A DNA stretch of 64,000 nucleotides from Prevotella sp. Lineage in GTDB: Bacteria; Bacteroidota; Bacteroidia; Bacteroidales; Bacteroidaceae. The notes under the pieces were generated by a model, which made no database searches, was not told where the DNA came from, and worked only from the letters and a program-made list of their open reading frames with translations. Numbering within the stretch: position 1 is the stretch's first letter; the number at the start of each line of letters is the position of its first letter. The DNA is taken from assembly GCA_016285245.1 (NCBI GenBank), contig JAEEQH010000002.1, positions 78,574 through 142,573 on the forward strand, given 5' to 3'. Of this stretch, positions 1 through 8,855 are shown piece after piece. A program made the position numbers and the translations under genes.

Positions 1-403
1 TGCCTCCGCGGGTGTCTCGCTAAGCATCCCCATCCTGGACCAGCGTCAGACAAAGACCAACATCTCGAAAGCCCGCATCCAGAAGGAGCAGGCCCTTCTC
101 GACCTTCAAGACCGCCAGAAACAGCTCTACCAGACTATCGAGGGCTACTGGCTTGACGCCAACACCAACCAGCAGAAGTTCCGCGCTGCCATGACTACCG
201 TCGAGAGCGAACAGCAGTCGTACGACCTGTTGTCTGAGCAGTTCCGACTGGGTCTGAAGAACATCGTCGAGCTGATGACTGGCAAGGACCGCCTGCTGGC
301 ATCACTTCAGAGTCAGCTGCAGTCGAAGTACATGACTATCCTGAACCTTCAGATGCTGGACTTCTATAGCGGGACATTGAAGATTAATACATTGAACGAT
401 TAA
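1..403 (+). CDS. TolC-like outer membrane efflux protein, C-terminal part (5' end outside window)
   Basis: The reading frame is open from base 2 to the TAA at 401-403, giving about 133 residues. The segment contains the LSIPILDQRQTK stretch typical of the second repeat of outer-membrane efflux proteins, followed by long amphipathic helices (coiled-coil periplasmic barrel) and a final YDLLSEQFRLGLKN helix. These trimeric channels connect an inner-membrane pump to the outside through an adaptor. The MacA-like gene starts 22 bp downstream and the ATPase and permease follow, so this is the exit duct of that pump. The N-terminal half and any signal peptide lie before the window. The family is clear; the exact substrate cannot be seen. 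Confidence 0.85.
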   Translation, partial: ASAGVSLSIPILDQRQTKTNISKARIQKEQALLDLQDRQKQLYQTIEGYWLDANTNQQKFRAAMTTVESEQQSYDLLSEQFRLGLKNIVELMTGKDRLLASLQSQLQSKYMTILNLQMLDFYSGTLKINTLND

Positions 404-425
404 GACATTGAAATAAGACAAAGAT

Positions 426-1676
426 ATGAAGAAGAAAAGTATCTGGATTATTGCGGGCATCGTTGCCGTGATAGCCATTGCCGCCTACCTCCTGTCGGGC
501 GGAAAGAAAGAGGAGACCATCAGCTTCGACACCGCTAAGGTCGAGAAGCAGAATATTCAGACCACCATCACCGCTACGGGCACCATCGAGCCGGTAACGT
601 CGGTGACCGTAGGTACACAGGTCAGCGGCATCGTCGCCCACCTGTACGTCGACTACAACTCCGTGGTGAAGAAAGGCCAGGTCATTGCCGAGCTCGACAA
701 GACCAACCTCATCAGCGAGCTAAACACCGCCCGTGCCAACCTGTCGAGTGCACAGAGCACCGCCAACTACGAGGAGGCTAACTACAACCGCTACAAGCAG
801 CTCTACGACAAAGGACTTGTCTCGGCCGACGAGTACGAAAGCGCCCTGCTCAGCTACCGTAAGGCCAAGGAGCAGGTGAATACGTCGCGCGAGAGTGTCC
901 AGAAGGCGCAGACAAACCTTGGCTACGCCACCATCACCAGCCCCATCGACGGCATCGTCCTGTCAAAGGCCGTTGAGGAGGGACAGACGGTGGCCGCCTC
1001 GTTCAACACGCCGGAGCTGTTCACCATCGCCAAGGACCTGACGGATATGCGCGTCATTGCCGACATCGACGAGGCTGACATCGGCGGAGTGAAGGAAGGC
1101 CAGCGCGTCAGCTTCACCGTCGACGCTTTCCCCGACGACCACTTCCAGGGCAGCGTGACCCAAGTACGCCAGCAGGCCACCACCGAGAGCAACGTCGTCA
1201 CCTACGAGGTTGTCATCTCGGCACCCAACAACGACCTGAAGCTGAAGCCCGGACTGACGGCCAACGTCACCATCTACACCATGGAGAAGAACGACGTTCT
1301 CGCCGTGCCGTCGAAGGCTCTGCGCTTCACCATCAACGAGGCCATGCTCCAAAAGGACCAGCAGATAGAAGACGTCGAGGCTCCCGCCAAGCTGTGGACA
1401 CTCGAGGGTAACATCTTCAAGGCTCATGCCGTCGAGGTGGGCACCACCAATGGTATGCTGACGGAGATCCTGAGCGGCGTTGCCGAGGGTACTGAGGTGC
1501 TGTCGGACTTCAGTCTGAGCAGTCCTGCGGAGGCTGCCGGCCCGCAGACATCGAACCCCTTCATGCCCGGACCGCGTAATAGGAACAGGCAGCAACAGCA
1601 GGGTGGCAACCGTACTCAGGGCGGTGGTCAGCCGGGCGCTGCCGCCGGCGGTAATGGTCAGGCTCCACGAAGGTAA
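426..1676 (+). CDS. macA: MacA-like periplasmic adaptor (HlyD/RND membrane fusion protein)
   Basis: This 416-residue protein has one N-terminal membrane anchor (about residues 5-25), a lipoyl/barrel-sandwich domain split around a coiled-coil hairpin (about 95-165), then a beta-barrel and membrane-proximal domain. Such adaptors link an inner-membrane transporter to a TolC channel. The tail (about 375-416) is low-complexity, rich in Gln, Gly, Arg and Asn, and looks like a disordered extension not needed by the fold. The ATG at 426 begins MKKKS and gives a normal anchor. The next gene starts 16 bp after the stop, and its longer reading frame would run back into this tail. The neighbouring split ABC transporter makes MacA a better assignment than a drug/proton RND adaptor. 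Confidence 0.88.
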   Translation: MKKKSIWIIAGIVAVIAIAAYLLSGGKKEETISFDTAKVEKQNIQTTITATGTIEPVTSVTVGTQVSGIVAHLYVDYNSVVKKGQVIAELDKTNLISELNTARANLSSAQSTANYEEANYNRYKQLYDKGLVSADEYESALLSYRKAKEQVNTSRESVQKAQTNLGYATITSPIDGIVLSKAVEEGQTVAASFNTPELFTIAKDLTDMRVIADIDEADIGGVKEGQRVSFTVDAFPDDHFQGSVTQVRQQATTESNVVTYEVVISAPNNDLKLKPGLTANVTIYTMEKNDVLAVPSKALRFTINEAMLQKDQQIEDVEAPAKLWTLEGNIFKAHAVEVGTTNGMLTEILSGVAEGTEVLSDFSLSSPAEAAGPQTSNPFMPGPRNRNRQQQQGGNRTQGGGQPGAAAGGNGQAPRR

Positions 1677-1692
1677 GATAAAGCAAGAACCC

Positions 1693-2448
1693 ATGGAAGA
1701 TAATAGAAAAGTAGTCATAGAGCTGCAGAACGTCAAGCGCTACTTCCAGGTAGGCTCGGAGACGGTAAAGGCACTACGTGGCGTCTCGTTCAAGATCTAC
1801 GAGGGCGAGTTCGTCACCATCCAGGGCACCTCCGGCTCCGGCAAATCGACGTTGCTGAACCAGCTGGGCTGTCTCGACACACCCACCAGCGGCGAGTACC
1901 TCCTCGATGGTATCAGCGTGCGCACGATGTCGAAGACGCAGCGTGCCCATCTTCGCAACCGCAAGATCGGTTTCGTGTTCCAGAACTACAACCTGCTGGC
2001 TAAGACGACAGCACTCGAGAACGTCGAGCTGCCGCTGATGTATAATTCGGCGGTGTCGGCACAGGAACGCCGCGAACGTGCCGTCAAGGCCCTGCAAGCC
2101 GTCGGTCTTGGCGACCGCATGGAGCACAAGTCCAACGAGATGTCGGGTGGTCAGATGCAGCGCGTAGCCATCGCCCGCGCCCTGGTCAACGACCCTGCCG
2201 TGCTGCTGGCCGATGAAGCCACGGGTAACCTCGACACGCGTACGTCGTTCGAGATGCTTGTGCTATTCCAGGAGCTGTACCGTCAGGGCCACACCATCAT
2301 CTTCGTGACCCACAACCCGGAAATTGCGGAGTACGCCTCGCGCAACATCAACCTGCGCGACGGCAAGATCCGCGAGGACACCGTCAACACCAACATCAAA
2401 TCGGCAGCCGAGGCTCTCGCAGCCCTGCCCATACCACAGGATGACTAA
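1693..2448 (+). CDS. ABC transporter ATP-binding protein (MacB ATPase half, LolD-like)
   Basis: The 251-residue product has Walker A GTSGSGKST, Q-loop FVFQNYNLL, signature MSGGQMQRV (MSGGQ instead of LSGGQ), Walker B VLLADEATGNLD and switch histidine FVTHNPE. It powers the adjacent FtsX/MacB-type permease. The frame stays open upstream to 1603, but that part overlaps the adaptor tail and reads as low-value sequence. The ATG at 1693 (MEDNRKVV) gives a standard N-terminus 16 bp after the adaptor. In E. coli MacB, ATPase and permease are one polypeptide; here they are two genes, as is common in Bacteroidetes. Substrates of MacB-type mechanotransmission pumps include peptides and lipoprotein-like molecules; the substrate here is unknown. 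Confidence 0.92.
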   Translation: MEDNRKVVIELQNVKRYFQVGSETVKALRGVSFKIYEGEFVTIQGTSGSGKSTLLNQLGCLDTPTSGEYLLDGISVRTMSKTQRAHLRNRKIGFVFQNYNLLAKTTALENVELPLMYNSAVSAQERRERAVKALQAVGLGDRMEHKSNEMSGGQMQRVAIARALVNDPAVLLADEATGNLDTRTSFEMLVLFQELYRQGHTIIFVTHNPEIAEYASRNINLRDGKIREDTVNTNIKSAAEALAALPIPQDD

Positions 2449-2463
2449 AGAAGGAAGCTTTAT

Positions 2464-3681
2464 ATGAACATATTAAATCTATTCAAAGTGAGCCTGAAGG
2501 CCGTGGCAAACAACAAGATGCGGTCGTTCCTCTCGATGCTGGGTATCATCATCGGTGTGGCTGCCGTCATCATCATGATGGCCATCGGACAAGGCTCTAA
2601 GGAGAGCATCCGCAAGGAGCTGTCGACGATGGGCACGAACCTGCTGACCATCCGTCCGGGAGCCGATATGCGTGGTGGCGTGCGCCAGGACCCGTCGGCC
2701 ATGCAGACGCTGAAGATGGCCGACTACGAGCGTATCTTACGCGAGAAGAAATTCGTCACGAAGGTGTCGCCTGAGGTGACGGCCAGCGGCCAGGCTATTT
2801 ACGGCAACAACAACACGACGTCGTCGATGTACGGCGAGTCCATCGACTACATCGATATCCGCCAATGGACTATCGACGAGGGCGAATGCTTTACCGAAGA
2901 GGACATCAAGAAGGCGGCCAAGGTATGCCTCATCGGCGCCACCGTCGTCAAAGAGCTCTTCGGCAGTGCCGACCCCATCGGCAAGACCATCCGCTTCAAG
3001 AGCATTCCCATGCGTGTCATCGGCGTGCTGAAGTCCAAGGGTTACAACAACTGGGGTATGGACCAGGACAACGTCATCATCGCCCCCTATACGACCGTCA
3101 TGAAGCGTATCGCCGCCCAGACGTGGTTCTCCAGCATCGTCTGCTCGGCCATTACCGAGGAGCTGTCCAACGCAGCCATCGAGGAGTTGACGCAGATTCT
3201 GCGCGACAACCACAAGCTGAAGGGCGAGGCCGCTGACGACTTCACCATCCGCTCGCAGGCTGAGATGATGGAGACGATGTCGTCGACGATGGACACGGTG
3301 ACCATCATCCTTGTCGTCGCCGCCGCCTTCTCGCTGCTTGTCGCCGGCATCGGCATCATGAACATCATGCTTGTCTCCGTGACGGAGCGCACGAAGGAGA
3401 TTGGCCTGCGCATGGCCGTCGGTGCCACGGGCCCGGTCATCTCGTTCCAGTTCCTCATCGAGTCGGTACTCATATCCCTGACGGGCGGACTGCTGGGCAT
3501 CGTCGTGGGCTGTGCGGCCTCCGAGTTTGCCGTACCGGCATTCGGTATGCCGTCCAGCGTGCCCGCTTGGAGCATCTATGTATCGTTCCTCGTCTGTGTG
3601 TGTATTGGTGTACTCTTCGGCTACATACCTGCCCAGAAGGCTGCCAATATGGACCCGATCGAGGCCATCAGGCACGAGTAA
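2464..3681 (+). CDS. ABC transporter permease, MacB/FtsX family
   Basis: The 405-residue membrane protein has a first transmembrane helix at about 21-43, a long periplasmic core domain (MacB_PCD, about 45-245), then three helices in the FtsX domain (about 275-400) carrying GIGIMNIMLVSVTERTKEIG, the usual FtsX-family signature. The topology is that of MacB: mechanical opening of the adaptor/TolC duct without passage of substrate through the membrane domain. It begins 15 bp after the ATPase gene and closes the four-gene operon tolC-macA-ATPase-permease. A strong hairpin follows at 3704-3738. Confidence 0.92.
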   Translation: MNILNLFKVSLKAVANNKMRSFLSMLGIIIGVAAVIIMMAIGQGSKESIRKELSTMGTNLLTIRPGADMRGGVRQDPSAMQTLKMADYERILREKKFVTKVSPEVTASGQAIYGNNNTTSSMYGESIDYIDIRQWTIDEGECFTEEDIKKAAKVCLIGATVVKELFGSADPIGKTIRFKSIPMRVIGVLKSKGYNNWGMDQDNVIIAPYTTVMKRIAAQTWFSSIVCSAITEELSNAAIEELTQILRDNHKLKGEAADDFTIRSQAEMMETMSSTMDTVTIILVVAAAFSLLVAGIGIMNIMLVSVTERTKEIGLRMAVGATGPVISFQFLIESVLISLTGGLLGIVVGCAASEFAVPAFGMPSSVPAWSIYVSFLVCVCIGVLFGYIPAQKAANMDPIEAIRHE

Positions 3682-3703
3682 TAAAAAGTGAAGAGTGAAA
3701 AAT

Positions 3704-3738
3704 AAAGGTGAGGCTACAGGGTCTGTAGCTTCACCTTT
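3704..3738. terminator. Bidirectional hairpin between macB permease and GH2 gene
   Basis: A 16-nt arm (3704-3719) and its complement (3723-3738) pair with one mismatch around a 3-nt loop. The hairpin sits between convergent genes and covers the stop codon and last codons of the minus-strand GH2 gene. The plus-strand side is followed by a short T-rich run. It probably ends transcription from both sides. Confidence 0.6.
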
Positions 3739-6119
3739 GTTGTTTTAAGACCGTCGACGGTGGCACTCAGGGTCACCTTGCCGGGCTTGCGTCCTGCTCT
3801 TAATATAACCGTACAATGGCCATTGAACAGGCGGCGTTTGTTACCGACCGTCATCTCATTCGAGGCGATATAGCCGTTGATGACGCCGACGATACGTGCG
3901 TCGCCCTCCACCTCGAATGTCACCTCATCGTCAATAGTCTGTATGATGCGTCCCTTGTCGTCGACAATCCTTACGTCAATGTGCTGCAAGTCCACACCGT
4001 CGGCCTGCCATCGGTCGTTGTCTGCCTGTGCCACAAGGGCGGCGGGCTTGCCGGTAGTCTCTATGCGGTGGCGTGCCACGACTTTGCCTGCCGTCCGCGC
4101 AACGGCCTCTATGTAGCCAGGTTCGAAGACCACGTTGTTCCAGCGTATCTGGTTGCGGACCTTCGGGTCGGCTATATTGTTGGACTGTGTACCCAGGCTC
4201 TTTCCGTTCAGTATCAGTTCCACCTCCTCGGCATTCGTATAAGTTATGAGCGACAGACGCTGTCCCGGCTGGCGGTTCCAATGGTCACTCATGCTGTCAT
4301 TACCCGTCTGCACACCGTTCCACGGCTGGCTGCCTTTACGGTCTACGACACCAATGTGTACCAGGGGCTCGTCGGGCACGAAGTACGACTTCATGTAGTA
4401 GGCCTTCGGCTTCGGGTTCAGGGCGATGTCGAAGATGCCTTGCGGCCAGCCCTTAGCAGGCCATCCCTGGCTCTCGCCCAGATAGTCTATGGCACCCCAA
4501 TAGGCCATGCCGATGACCTTGTTAAGGTCCATCTCGAAGTAGTTCTGTCCCATAGCCGCCACAGAGGCCTCGCTCTGGTAGAAAGTCATCCACGGGAAAC
4601 GGCGTCCGTCGCCGGGGAAGTACATATATCGGTAGTTATATGCCTGTATGTCGGTCACCTTCGCCAGCTCGCACGGCAGGGAGTCCGTCTCCCAGCTGCG
4701 GTAGCGTGGATGCATGGCGACGGTGGTGAGTCGTGTGGAGTCATAGCGGTTCACAAGGACGCGCATCAGACGGTACATGGTGACACCGAAGTCGTTGAAC
4801 GGCTGGTTCGGGTCTTGCTGCAGCTCGTTGCCGAGGCTCCAGAGAATGACCGACGGTGAGTTGCGGTCGCGCTTCACCCACTCGGGGACGTCCTTCTGCC
4901 ACAGCTGCTCGAAGGGCACGCGCCCGCCGGTATACTGGCGTGTCCACTTGTCGTAGAGCTCGTCGACGACCAGTATGCCGTACTTGTCGCAGAGCTCAAT
5001 GAACTCGCGGCTATAGGGGTTGTGCGACGTGCGGATATGGTTGATGCCGAACTGCTTCATCAGCAGTATGCGCTTCTCGATGGCCCGCGGATAAGCCGCA
5101 GCGCCGAGTGCTCCCAGCGAGTGATGATTGGCATAGCCCTTGAGCAGTACCTTGCGGCCGTTCAGTTTCATGCCGAACGACGGTCCGAACTCCACGGTTC
5201 GTATGCCAAAGTGCTCTTCGTAATCATCGGCCACCGTGCCGTCCTCGCGCAACAGCGACACCTTGGCAGTATAAAGGTTCGGATGCTCCGTGTCCCAGAG
5301 CTGGGCGTCGCAGACCTCTACCACCGGCAGCTTATACTCCACGGTCCTCGAGGCGGTGATATTGCGAACCGTCGTCACGTTGTCGTAGACAGTCTTGCCG
5401 TCAGGCGACACAATCTGCAGGCGGACAGGAATCTCCTTCGAGCGGGTGCGGTTGGTATACTCCACGCTGACGCTGACAAAGCGGTTCTCACGAGTGGTGA
5501 TGCGCAGCGGGTAACGTGCCAGGAACAGGTCGCGCTGCGTCGCTACGAACTTCACACCACGTATCAGTCCACCGCCGGTGTACCAGCGCGAGTTCTCGGG
5601 ATTGCGCGTATCGGCCATCACGGCAATGACGTTGTCACGTCCGAAGCGGAGCTTGTTCGTCACGTCAATCTCGAAACCCACATAGCCGTAGTCCGTTCCG
5701 CCGATGAGTTCGCCGTTCAGATAGACATCGCCCACGTACATGATGCCGGCGAAGTCCAGCAGCAGGCGACGGCCGCGCAAGGAGTCGTGCGGCGTCAGGT
5801 GGTAGCGGTACCACCCCTTGCCCATCTCCTTGAAGCCGCGTCCTGACAGTCGGCTGGTGATGTTCGCCCCGGGGTCGCTGTTGTCTACCTCCTCAGCCGC
5901 GTCGGGTGCCACCCACGGCTGCTCTATTTGGAAGTCGTGAGGCAGGTCCACCAAGCGCCACGCACCATCCTTGGTGGCCACGGCAGCAGCACCGGTCGTG
6001 TCGCCTGCATGGAAGCGCCATCCGAAGGTCATGTCAACGGTCGTCCTCACGGAATCTGCACACAGCAACAGCGTCGCCTGTAGCGACAAAGAGAGTAGTA
6101 AAAGTCGTTTTTTCATCAA
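3714..6119 (-). CDS. Glycoside hydrolase family 2 (beta-galactosidase-like), secreted
   Basis: This 801-residue protein starts with a signal peptide (MMKKR plus a Leu-rich segment ending LLLCA). It has the GH2 layout: jelly-roll sugar-binding domain (about 30-200), Ig-like domain (about 205-310), TIM barrel (about 315-590), then C-terminal Ig-like/DUF4982-type domains. The acid/base Glu is E432 in WSLGNE, the nucleophile is probably E517 in FYQSEAS, and the HIRTSHNPYS motif is present. It probably removes beta-linked galactose or a related sugar from oligosaccharides in the periplasm or at the cell surface. No SusC/SusD pair is nearby, so it is not part of a visible polysaccharide-utilization locus. 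Its last codons are inside the terminator hairpin. Confidence 0.9.
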   Translation of the reverse strand: MMKKRLLLLSLSLQATLLLCADSVRTTVDMTFGWRFHAGDTTGAAAVATKDGAWRLVDLPHDFQIEQPWVAPDAAEEVDNSDPGANITSRLSGRGFKEMGKGWYRYHLTPHDSLRGRRLLLDFAGIMYVGDVYLNGELIGGTDYGYVGFEIDVTNKLRFGRDNVIAVMADTRNPENSRWYTGGGLIRGVKFVATQRDLFLARYPLRITTRENRFVSVSVEYTNRTRSKEIPVRLQIVSPDGKTVYDNVTTVRNITASRTVEYKLPVVEVCDAQLWDTEHPNLYTAKVSLLREDGTVADDYEEHFGIRTVEFGPSFGMKLNGRKVLLKGYANHHSLGALGAAAYPRAIEKRILLMKQFGINHIRTSHNPYSREFIELCDKYGILVVDELYDKWTRQYTGGRVPFEQLWQKDVPEWVKRDRNSPSVILWSLGNELQQDPNQPFNDFGVTMYRLMRVLVNRYDSTRLTTVAMHPRYRSWETDSLPCELAKVTDIQAYNYRYMYFPGDGRRFPWMTFYQSEASVAAMGQNYFEMDLNKVIGMAYWGAIDYLGESQGWPAKGWPQGIFDIALNPKPKAYYMKSYFVPDEPLVHIGVVDRKGSQPWNGVQTGNDSMSDHWNRQPGQRLSLITYTNAEEVELILNGKSLGTQSNNIADPKVRNQIRWNNVVFEPGYIEAVARTAGKVVARHRIETTGKPAALVAQADNDRWQADGVDLQHIDVRIVDDKGRIIQTIDDEVTFEVEGDARIVGVINGYIASNEMTVGNKRRLFNGHCTVILRAGRKPGKVTLSATVDGLKTTKVKLQTL

Positions 6120-6139
6120 TAATTCTTGTTTTAGCGGTG

Positions 6140-6147
6140 CAAAGAAA
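6140..6147 (-). promoter_or_regulatory. Weak -7-like box ahead of the GH2 gene
   Basis: Minus-strand TTTCTTTG lies 20 nt before the GH2 start. It departs from the Bacteroidetes TAnnTTTG box at one conserved position, so support is limited. Confidence 0.3.
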
Positions 6148-6210
6148 CAACATTTTTGCGAAATAAGGAAAAAAAAGCCTAAAAAAATCGACTTTTGCCT
6201 GTTTTTTTCG

Positions 6211-6218
6211 TACCTTTG
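6211..6218 (+). promoter_or_regulatory. Bacteroidetes -7 box TACCTTTG ahead of the starch-synthase-like gene
   Basis: TACCTTTG matches the TAnnTTTG consensus and lies 26 nt before the ATG at 6245. A TTTTG lies upstream at 6193-6197, closer than the usual -33 spacing. Confidence 0.6.
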
Positions 6219-6244
6219 CAGGGAATTAATTCAAAATAACGCAG

Positions 6245-7060
6245 ATGGCAAAGAAGAAAATACTGTTCATTAATCAGGAGATCGTTCCATTCGTTCCTGA
6301 CACCGACCTCTCGCTCATGGGTAAAAGCCTGCCTCAGGCCATTCAGGAGAAAGGGTATGAAATACGTACGTTCATGCCCAAGTGGGGAACCATCAACGAA
6401 CGACGTGGACAGCTGCATGAGGTGATACGCCTGTCGGGCATGAACCTCATCATCAACGATACCGACCACCCGCTGATCATCAAGGTAGCCTCCATCCCCA
6501 ACACGCGCGTGCAGGTGTACTTCATCGATAATGACGACTACTTCACGAAGCGTCAGATGGCCACCAACGAAGCTGGCGAGGACTATCCCGACAACGGCGA
6601 GCGCGCCATCTTCTTTGCACGCGGCGTACTGGAGACGGTCAAGAAGCTGCGCTGGGTGCCCGACGTCATCCATTGCCAGGGATGGATGGCCGGCGTCGTA
6701 CCCCTCTACATCAAGACTGCCTACCACGACGAACCGTCGTTCGCCAACACGAAGGTTGTCACGTCGCTCTTCACGAAGAACCTGAAGATGGACTTCGGCA
6801 CAGCTTTCAAGAAATCCGTGGAGTTCCGCGACGCCAAGGCCGAACTGCTCGCCGGCTACAATGACGACTTCAACTTCGAGGAGCTAGGCAAGATGGCCAT
6901 CGACTACAGCGACGGCATCGTTCTGGCCAACAAGGAAGTAAACAAGAACCTGTTAAAATACGCCAAGGACAAGAACGTCCCCGTACTCCCTTACCACGAG
7001 GACTTTGCCGACGCCTACGAGGCGTTCTACGACCAGCTCTGTCCTGACCCAGAAGAATAG
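6245..7060 (+). CDS. Starch/glycogen synthase-like protein, GT5 N-terminal domain only
   Basis: The 271-residue product matches only the N-terminal Rossmann half of GT5 starch/glycogen synthases: KILFINQEIVPF at the start, RGVLETVKKLRWVPDVIHCQGW in the middle and YSDGIVLAN near the end. Full glycogen synthases are about 480-550 residues and need the C-terminal GT-B half for ADP-glucose binding, which is absent here with no fragment downstream. Stand-alone proteins of this type are common in Bacteroidales, usually beside a DUF4270 gene as here (start 16 bp later), so this is a family feature and not a fresh truncation. Catalytic activity is doubtful; a regulatory or binding role is possible. 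Confidence 0.8.
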   Translation: MAKKKILFINQEIVPFVPDTDLSLMGKSLPQAIQEKGYEIRTFMPKWGTINERRGQLHEVIRLSGMNLIINDTDHPLIIKVASIPNTRVQVYFIDNDDYFTKRQMATNEAGEDYPDNGERAIFFARGVLETVKKLRWVPDVIHCQGWMAGVVPLYIKTAYHDEPSFANTKVVTSLFTKNLKMDFGTAFKKSVEFRDAKAELLAGYNDDFNFEELGKMAIDYSDGIVLANKEVNKNLLKYAKDKNVPVLPYHEDFADAYEAFYDQLCPDPEE

Positions 7061-7075
7061 TTTTCAAAGGATATC

Positions 7076-8566
7076 ATGACCTGCAACAAGATTATTTCAG
7101 GAATTGCCATGACAGTCATCGTGGCACTTTCTGCGTGCAATAACGACGACCTCACCATCGGAAAGTCGCTCACCAGCGAGGCCGACAAACTCCAAGTCAC
7201 TTCGGCCGTCTTCCCCGTAGCCACACAAACTGTTACCGTCGATTCTGTCGTCGCACGAACCAGCGACTGCTACTTCGGACGCATCAAGGATCCCGAGACC
7301 GGAGCCTACATCACCACCGACTTCATGTCACAGTTCCACATCCTCGAATCGTTCGAACTTGTCGATGAAAACAGTATCGTCAGCAAGGAGAACGGACAAG
7401 TCGTCGCCGACTCATGCGAGCTGCTCATCTATCTCGACGAGGCATCCGTCTTCTGTGACTCCATGGCCGCCATGAAGATGCGTATCAGCGAACTCGCCAC
7501 ACCCGTCGAAGACGGCCGCTACTACTACTCCAACTTCGATCCCGTCCAGCTGGGCTACTTACGCGAAAACGGACTCCAGAAGACCAAGGTCTTCACCTGG
7601 GCAGACCTCATCTCCACCAACAGCCAGAAGAGCGCCGACGACTATCACAAGCACATACGCATACCCGTCAACGAGCCCTATACCGACAAGGCCGGGCGCA
7701 CCTACAAGAACTACGGCACATACATCCTGCAGGAGTACTATCGCAACCCTGCCAACTTCCGCAATTCCGAGGTGTTCATCCAGAACATCTGCCCTGGATT
7801 CTTCTACGAGATTACCGACGGCCTCGGCTTCCACGGCAAGGTGCCCTACACCGGACTGCGTATCAACTACCGCACAATCAGCGACGACAGCATCTACAAC
7901 ACCAACATTATCCTCGCCGGTACCGAGGAAGTGCTGCAGACCATCCGCATCACCAACGAGCAGGAGAAACTGCGTGAGCTCGCTCAGGACAACACCTGCA
8001 CCTACCTGAAGTCACCGGCGGGACTCTTCACCGAGGTCACCATACCCGTCGACGACATCATGCGCGGACATTCCGGCGACTCCCTACTCTCAGCCAGCCT
8101 GTCGTTCCAGCGCATCAACAGTACCGTCACCGACAAGACAGCCCTGAGCGTACCATCGAACGTGCTGCTCATCTGCAAGGACAGCGTCGACAACTTCTTC
8201 GCAACAGCCTCGCTGGCCGACGATGTCACCTCGTTCACGACCTCCTACTCCGCCTCGTCCAGCCAGAACGTCTACACATTCGGCGCCCTGGCACCACTTG
8301 TCACACACCTCGCACAACTCAAGGCTGAAGGCGAGAAGAGCGACCCGCAATGGACCACCCATCACCCCGACTGGAACAAGATGCTCCTCATCCCCATCCA
8401 TCTGGATCAGGTCACCACTACCTCCATCTACGGCATCAGCAACACACAGACCATCAGCATCCAGCACGATATGAGCATCACCAGCACCCGACTTATCGGC
8501 GGCAGTAACAACGCACAGGCAATAGAACTCAAAGTCGCCTACGGCAAATACCAGTACAACGAATAG
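7076..8566 (+). CDS. DUF4270 lipoprotein
   Basis: The 496-residue protein has a lipoprotein signal with lipobox LSAC (Cys at about residue 21) followed by NNDD, as in exported Bacteroidetes lipoproteins. The body matches DUF4270 proteins: an early DSVVARTSDCYFGRIKDPETG region and a late series of beta-strands. The function of DUF4270 is not established. It follows the starch-synthase-like gene by 15 bp and is probably co-transcribed with it, the usual pairing in this order of bacteria. A 51-codon reading frame comes 41 bp later. Confidence 0.85.
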   Translation: MTCNKIISGIAMTVIVALSACNNDDLTIGKSLTSEADKLQVTSAVFPVATQTVTVDSVVARTSDCYFGRIKDPETGAYITTDFMSQFHILESFELVDENSIVSKENGQVVADSCELLIYLDEASVFCDSMAAMKMRISELATPVEDGRYYYSNFDPVQLGYLRENGLQKTKVFTWADLISTNSQKSADDYHKHIRIPVNEPYTDKAGRTYKNYGTYILQEYYRNPANFRNSEVFIQNICPGFFYEITDGLGFHGKVPYTGLRINYRTISDDSIYNTNIILAGTEEVLQTIRITNEQEKLRELAQDNTCTYLKSPAGLFTEVTIPVDDIMRGHSGDSLLSASLSFQRINSTVTDKTALSVPSNVLLICKDSVDNFFATASLADDVTSFTTSYSASSSQNVYTFGALAPLVTHLAQLKAEGEKSDPQWTTHHPDWNKMLLIPIHLDQVTTTSIYGISNTQTISIQHDMSITSTRLIGGSNNAQAIELKVAYGKYQYNE

Positions 8567-8607
8567 CCGCCAGGGGTAAAATCAATAAAACATACTTTTC
8601 AGTTTAT

Positions 8608-8763
8608 ATGGCCGACGGATATCTCGAGAAGCACCAGCAGGACTACGAAGCGCGCAAGGCACAGTGGCTACGTCGCCAGAAGCACCGGCCCCGCCCCACC
8701 AGGCGTCCGTCATCCTCCGCATCGTCGCCCACCATCACCCGTCCCGACGACGAAGCCCTCTGA
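8608..8763 (+). CDS. Small basic protein, 51 residues, unknown function
   Basis: An ATG at 8608 opens a 51-codon frame ending at TGA 8761-8763. The N-terminus (MADGYLEKHQQDYEARKAQW) is a charged helix with a central WLRRQKHRPRPTRRP basic stretch and a Ser/Thr-rich end. I think similar 50-60-residue proteins starting with a YLEKH..DYE motif occur in Bacteroidales, but I could not check. It follows the DUF4270 gene by 41 bp on the same strand. The stop codon lies in the first copy of an 18-bp direct repeat. Function unknown. Confidence 0.6.
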   Translation: MADGYLEKHQQDYEARKAQWLRRQKHRPRPTRRPSSSASSPTITRPDDEAL

Positions 8764-8802
8764 CGTTTACCAATTGGTTTAATTCCCTCTGACGTTTACC
8801 AA
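8756..8802. repeat. 18-bp direct repeat, two copies, 29-bp spacing
   Basis: The 18-mer beginning CCCTCTGACG occurs at 8756-8773 and again at 8785-8802, identical in both. The first copy includes the last codons and stop of the 51-residue frame, so the second looks like a duplicated gene end. It lies just before REP-like hairpin 1. Confidence 0.85.
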
Positions 8803-8814
8803 AGAAAGATTATT

Positions 8815-8845
8815 GTCCCGTCTCTTTCCTGCGGATTCCATCCGC
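8815..8845 (+). repeat. REP-like element 1 (GTCCCG box plus GCGGAT/ATCCGC hairpin)
   Basis: GTCCCG (8815-8820) is followed 16 nt later by a hairpin with 6-bp arms GCGGAT (8831-8836) and ATCCGC (8840-8845) and a 3-nt loop. The same arrangement recurs at 9997-10028 and 10199-10229. This copy lies 10 bp beyond the stop of the minus-strand transposase gene. Confidence 0.7.
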
Positions 8846-8855
8846 GGAATTACTC

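Noticed and set aside
3714..6119. GH2 gene as part of a polysaccharide-utilization locus
   Set aside because: No SusC/SusD pair, sulfatase or hybrid two-component regulator is in the neighbourhood.
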